Source: an uncultured Eubacteriales bacterium (GTDB lineage: Bacteria; Bacillota; Clostridia; Peptostreptococcales; Anaerovoracaceae). Taken from it: a stretch of DNA of 24,726 nucleotides. The position numbers and the translations under genes were made by a program. Positions 24,477-24,726 of this stretch are shown here, one piece after another (position 1 is the stretch's first letter; every line of letters starts with the position of its first letter). Under the pieces are notes generated by a model that saw nothing but the letters and a program-made list of their open reading frames with translations, was not told the DNA's origin and searched no databases. Location: NCBI GenBank assembly GCA_900540145.1, contig UQEW01000030.1, forward strand, positions 1 through 24,726, in the 5' to 3' direction.

Positions 24477-24657
24477 AGTCAGCGGCCCGTCGGCTTTCGA
24501 TAAATTTCGACGTGGATTTGGCACCAGCTTGTGTAAATTTTCTTGAAAAAATGATTTTTTGTCAGCCGGCCGCTGTGGATTGTACAATTTACGACCAGCC
24601 GGCCGCCGGCCGCTGTTTGCTAAACGCTGTACGGCAAGCAGTTACAGCGGCGGCCGT
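24477..24657. repeat. cluster of GC-rich CGGCCG-containing repeats
   Basis: Four related units occur in about 180 bp: AGCGGCCCGTCGGCT (24481-24495), CAGCCGGCCGCTG (24563-24575), CAGCCGGCCGCCGGCCGCTG (24595-24614) and, inverted, CAGCGGCGGCCG (24645-24656). They are nearly self-complementary and stand out from the AT-rich surroundings. No gene is seen from 24380 to the window end. Confidence 0.6.
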
Positions 24658-24726
24658 AGCATACTCTTTTCGTTTTTGTAGGTTTGTCAAACATATGTTA
24701 CACCATAAAGCAGGAAATCATATAAG

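Noticed and set aside
24684..24711. Possible promoter at the window end (TTGTCA-16-TAAAGC)
   Set aside because: The -10 match is poor and no downstream gene is visible before the window ends.

Overview
The window looks like a chromosomal segment of an anaerobic, low-to-mid GC Bacillota (Clostridia-type) bacterium. The grounds are strong AGGAGG ribosome sites, AGA-rich arginine usage, AT-rich promoters, Gram-positive surface anchors, a lipoprotein signal and ECF transporters. No genus can be named from the sequence alone. All confidently called genes are on the + strand.

Region 1 (1-9920) is a peptide-uptake and catabolism locus. After a terminator and about 450 bp of AT-rich non-coding DNA comes an AraC-type regulator (613-1956). 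It is followed by an operon: DppA/OppA-type binding lipoprotein, SxxK serine hydrolase of the class C beta-lactamase/D-aminopeptidase fold, DppB, DppC, DppD and DppF, and an N-acyl-D-amino-acid deacylase-type amidohydrolase. The operon ends in a strong terminator at 9866-9917. The two hydrolases suggest that the imported compounds carry D-amino acids or N-acyl groups, such as D-peptides or cell-wall fragments; this is inference. A hairpin inside the operon (4621-4655) may set binding protein and transporter expression apart.

Region 2 (9921-10555) holds one small membrane protein of DUF3592 type with its own promoter.

Region 3 (10556-24460) is the notable part: a cobalamin-riboswitch-controlled surface and transport system. 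Two tandem cobalamin riboswitches, each followed by a terminator-like hairpin, precede a 1527-aa surface protein. A third copy, with the same promoter architecture as the first, precedes an 805-aa paralogue. Both proteins are secreted and carry a C-terminal wall-sorting-like tail. Both combine a DUF4430 (transcobalamin C-terminal-like) beta domain with an alpha/alpha toroid of the prenyltransferase-repeat type. Those are the two folds that form mammalian intrinsic factor and transcobalamin, here in the opposite order. Next comes a membrane-anchored FecR-like protein with a Ser/Gly stalk and a C-terminal DUF4430. It leads, with overlapping genes, into a complete ECF transporter: EcfT, fused double-ATPase EcfA, one S component and a second EcfT. 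The simplest reading is a Gram-positive corrinoid capture-and-relay pathway: wall-anchored toroid proteins, then a membrane-tethered DUF4430 receptor, then the ECF transporter, with synthesis shut off when cobalamin is plentiful. The riboswitches and domain families are read from sequence. Binding of cobalamin by these proteins is inference.

Region 4 (24461-24726) is non-coding and holds a cluster of GC-rich CGGCCG-containing repeats.
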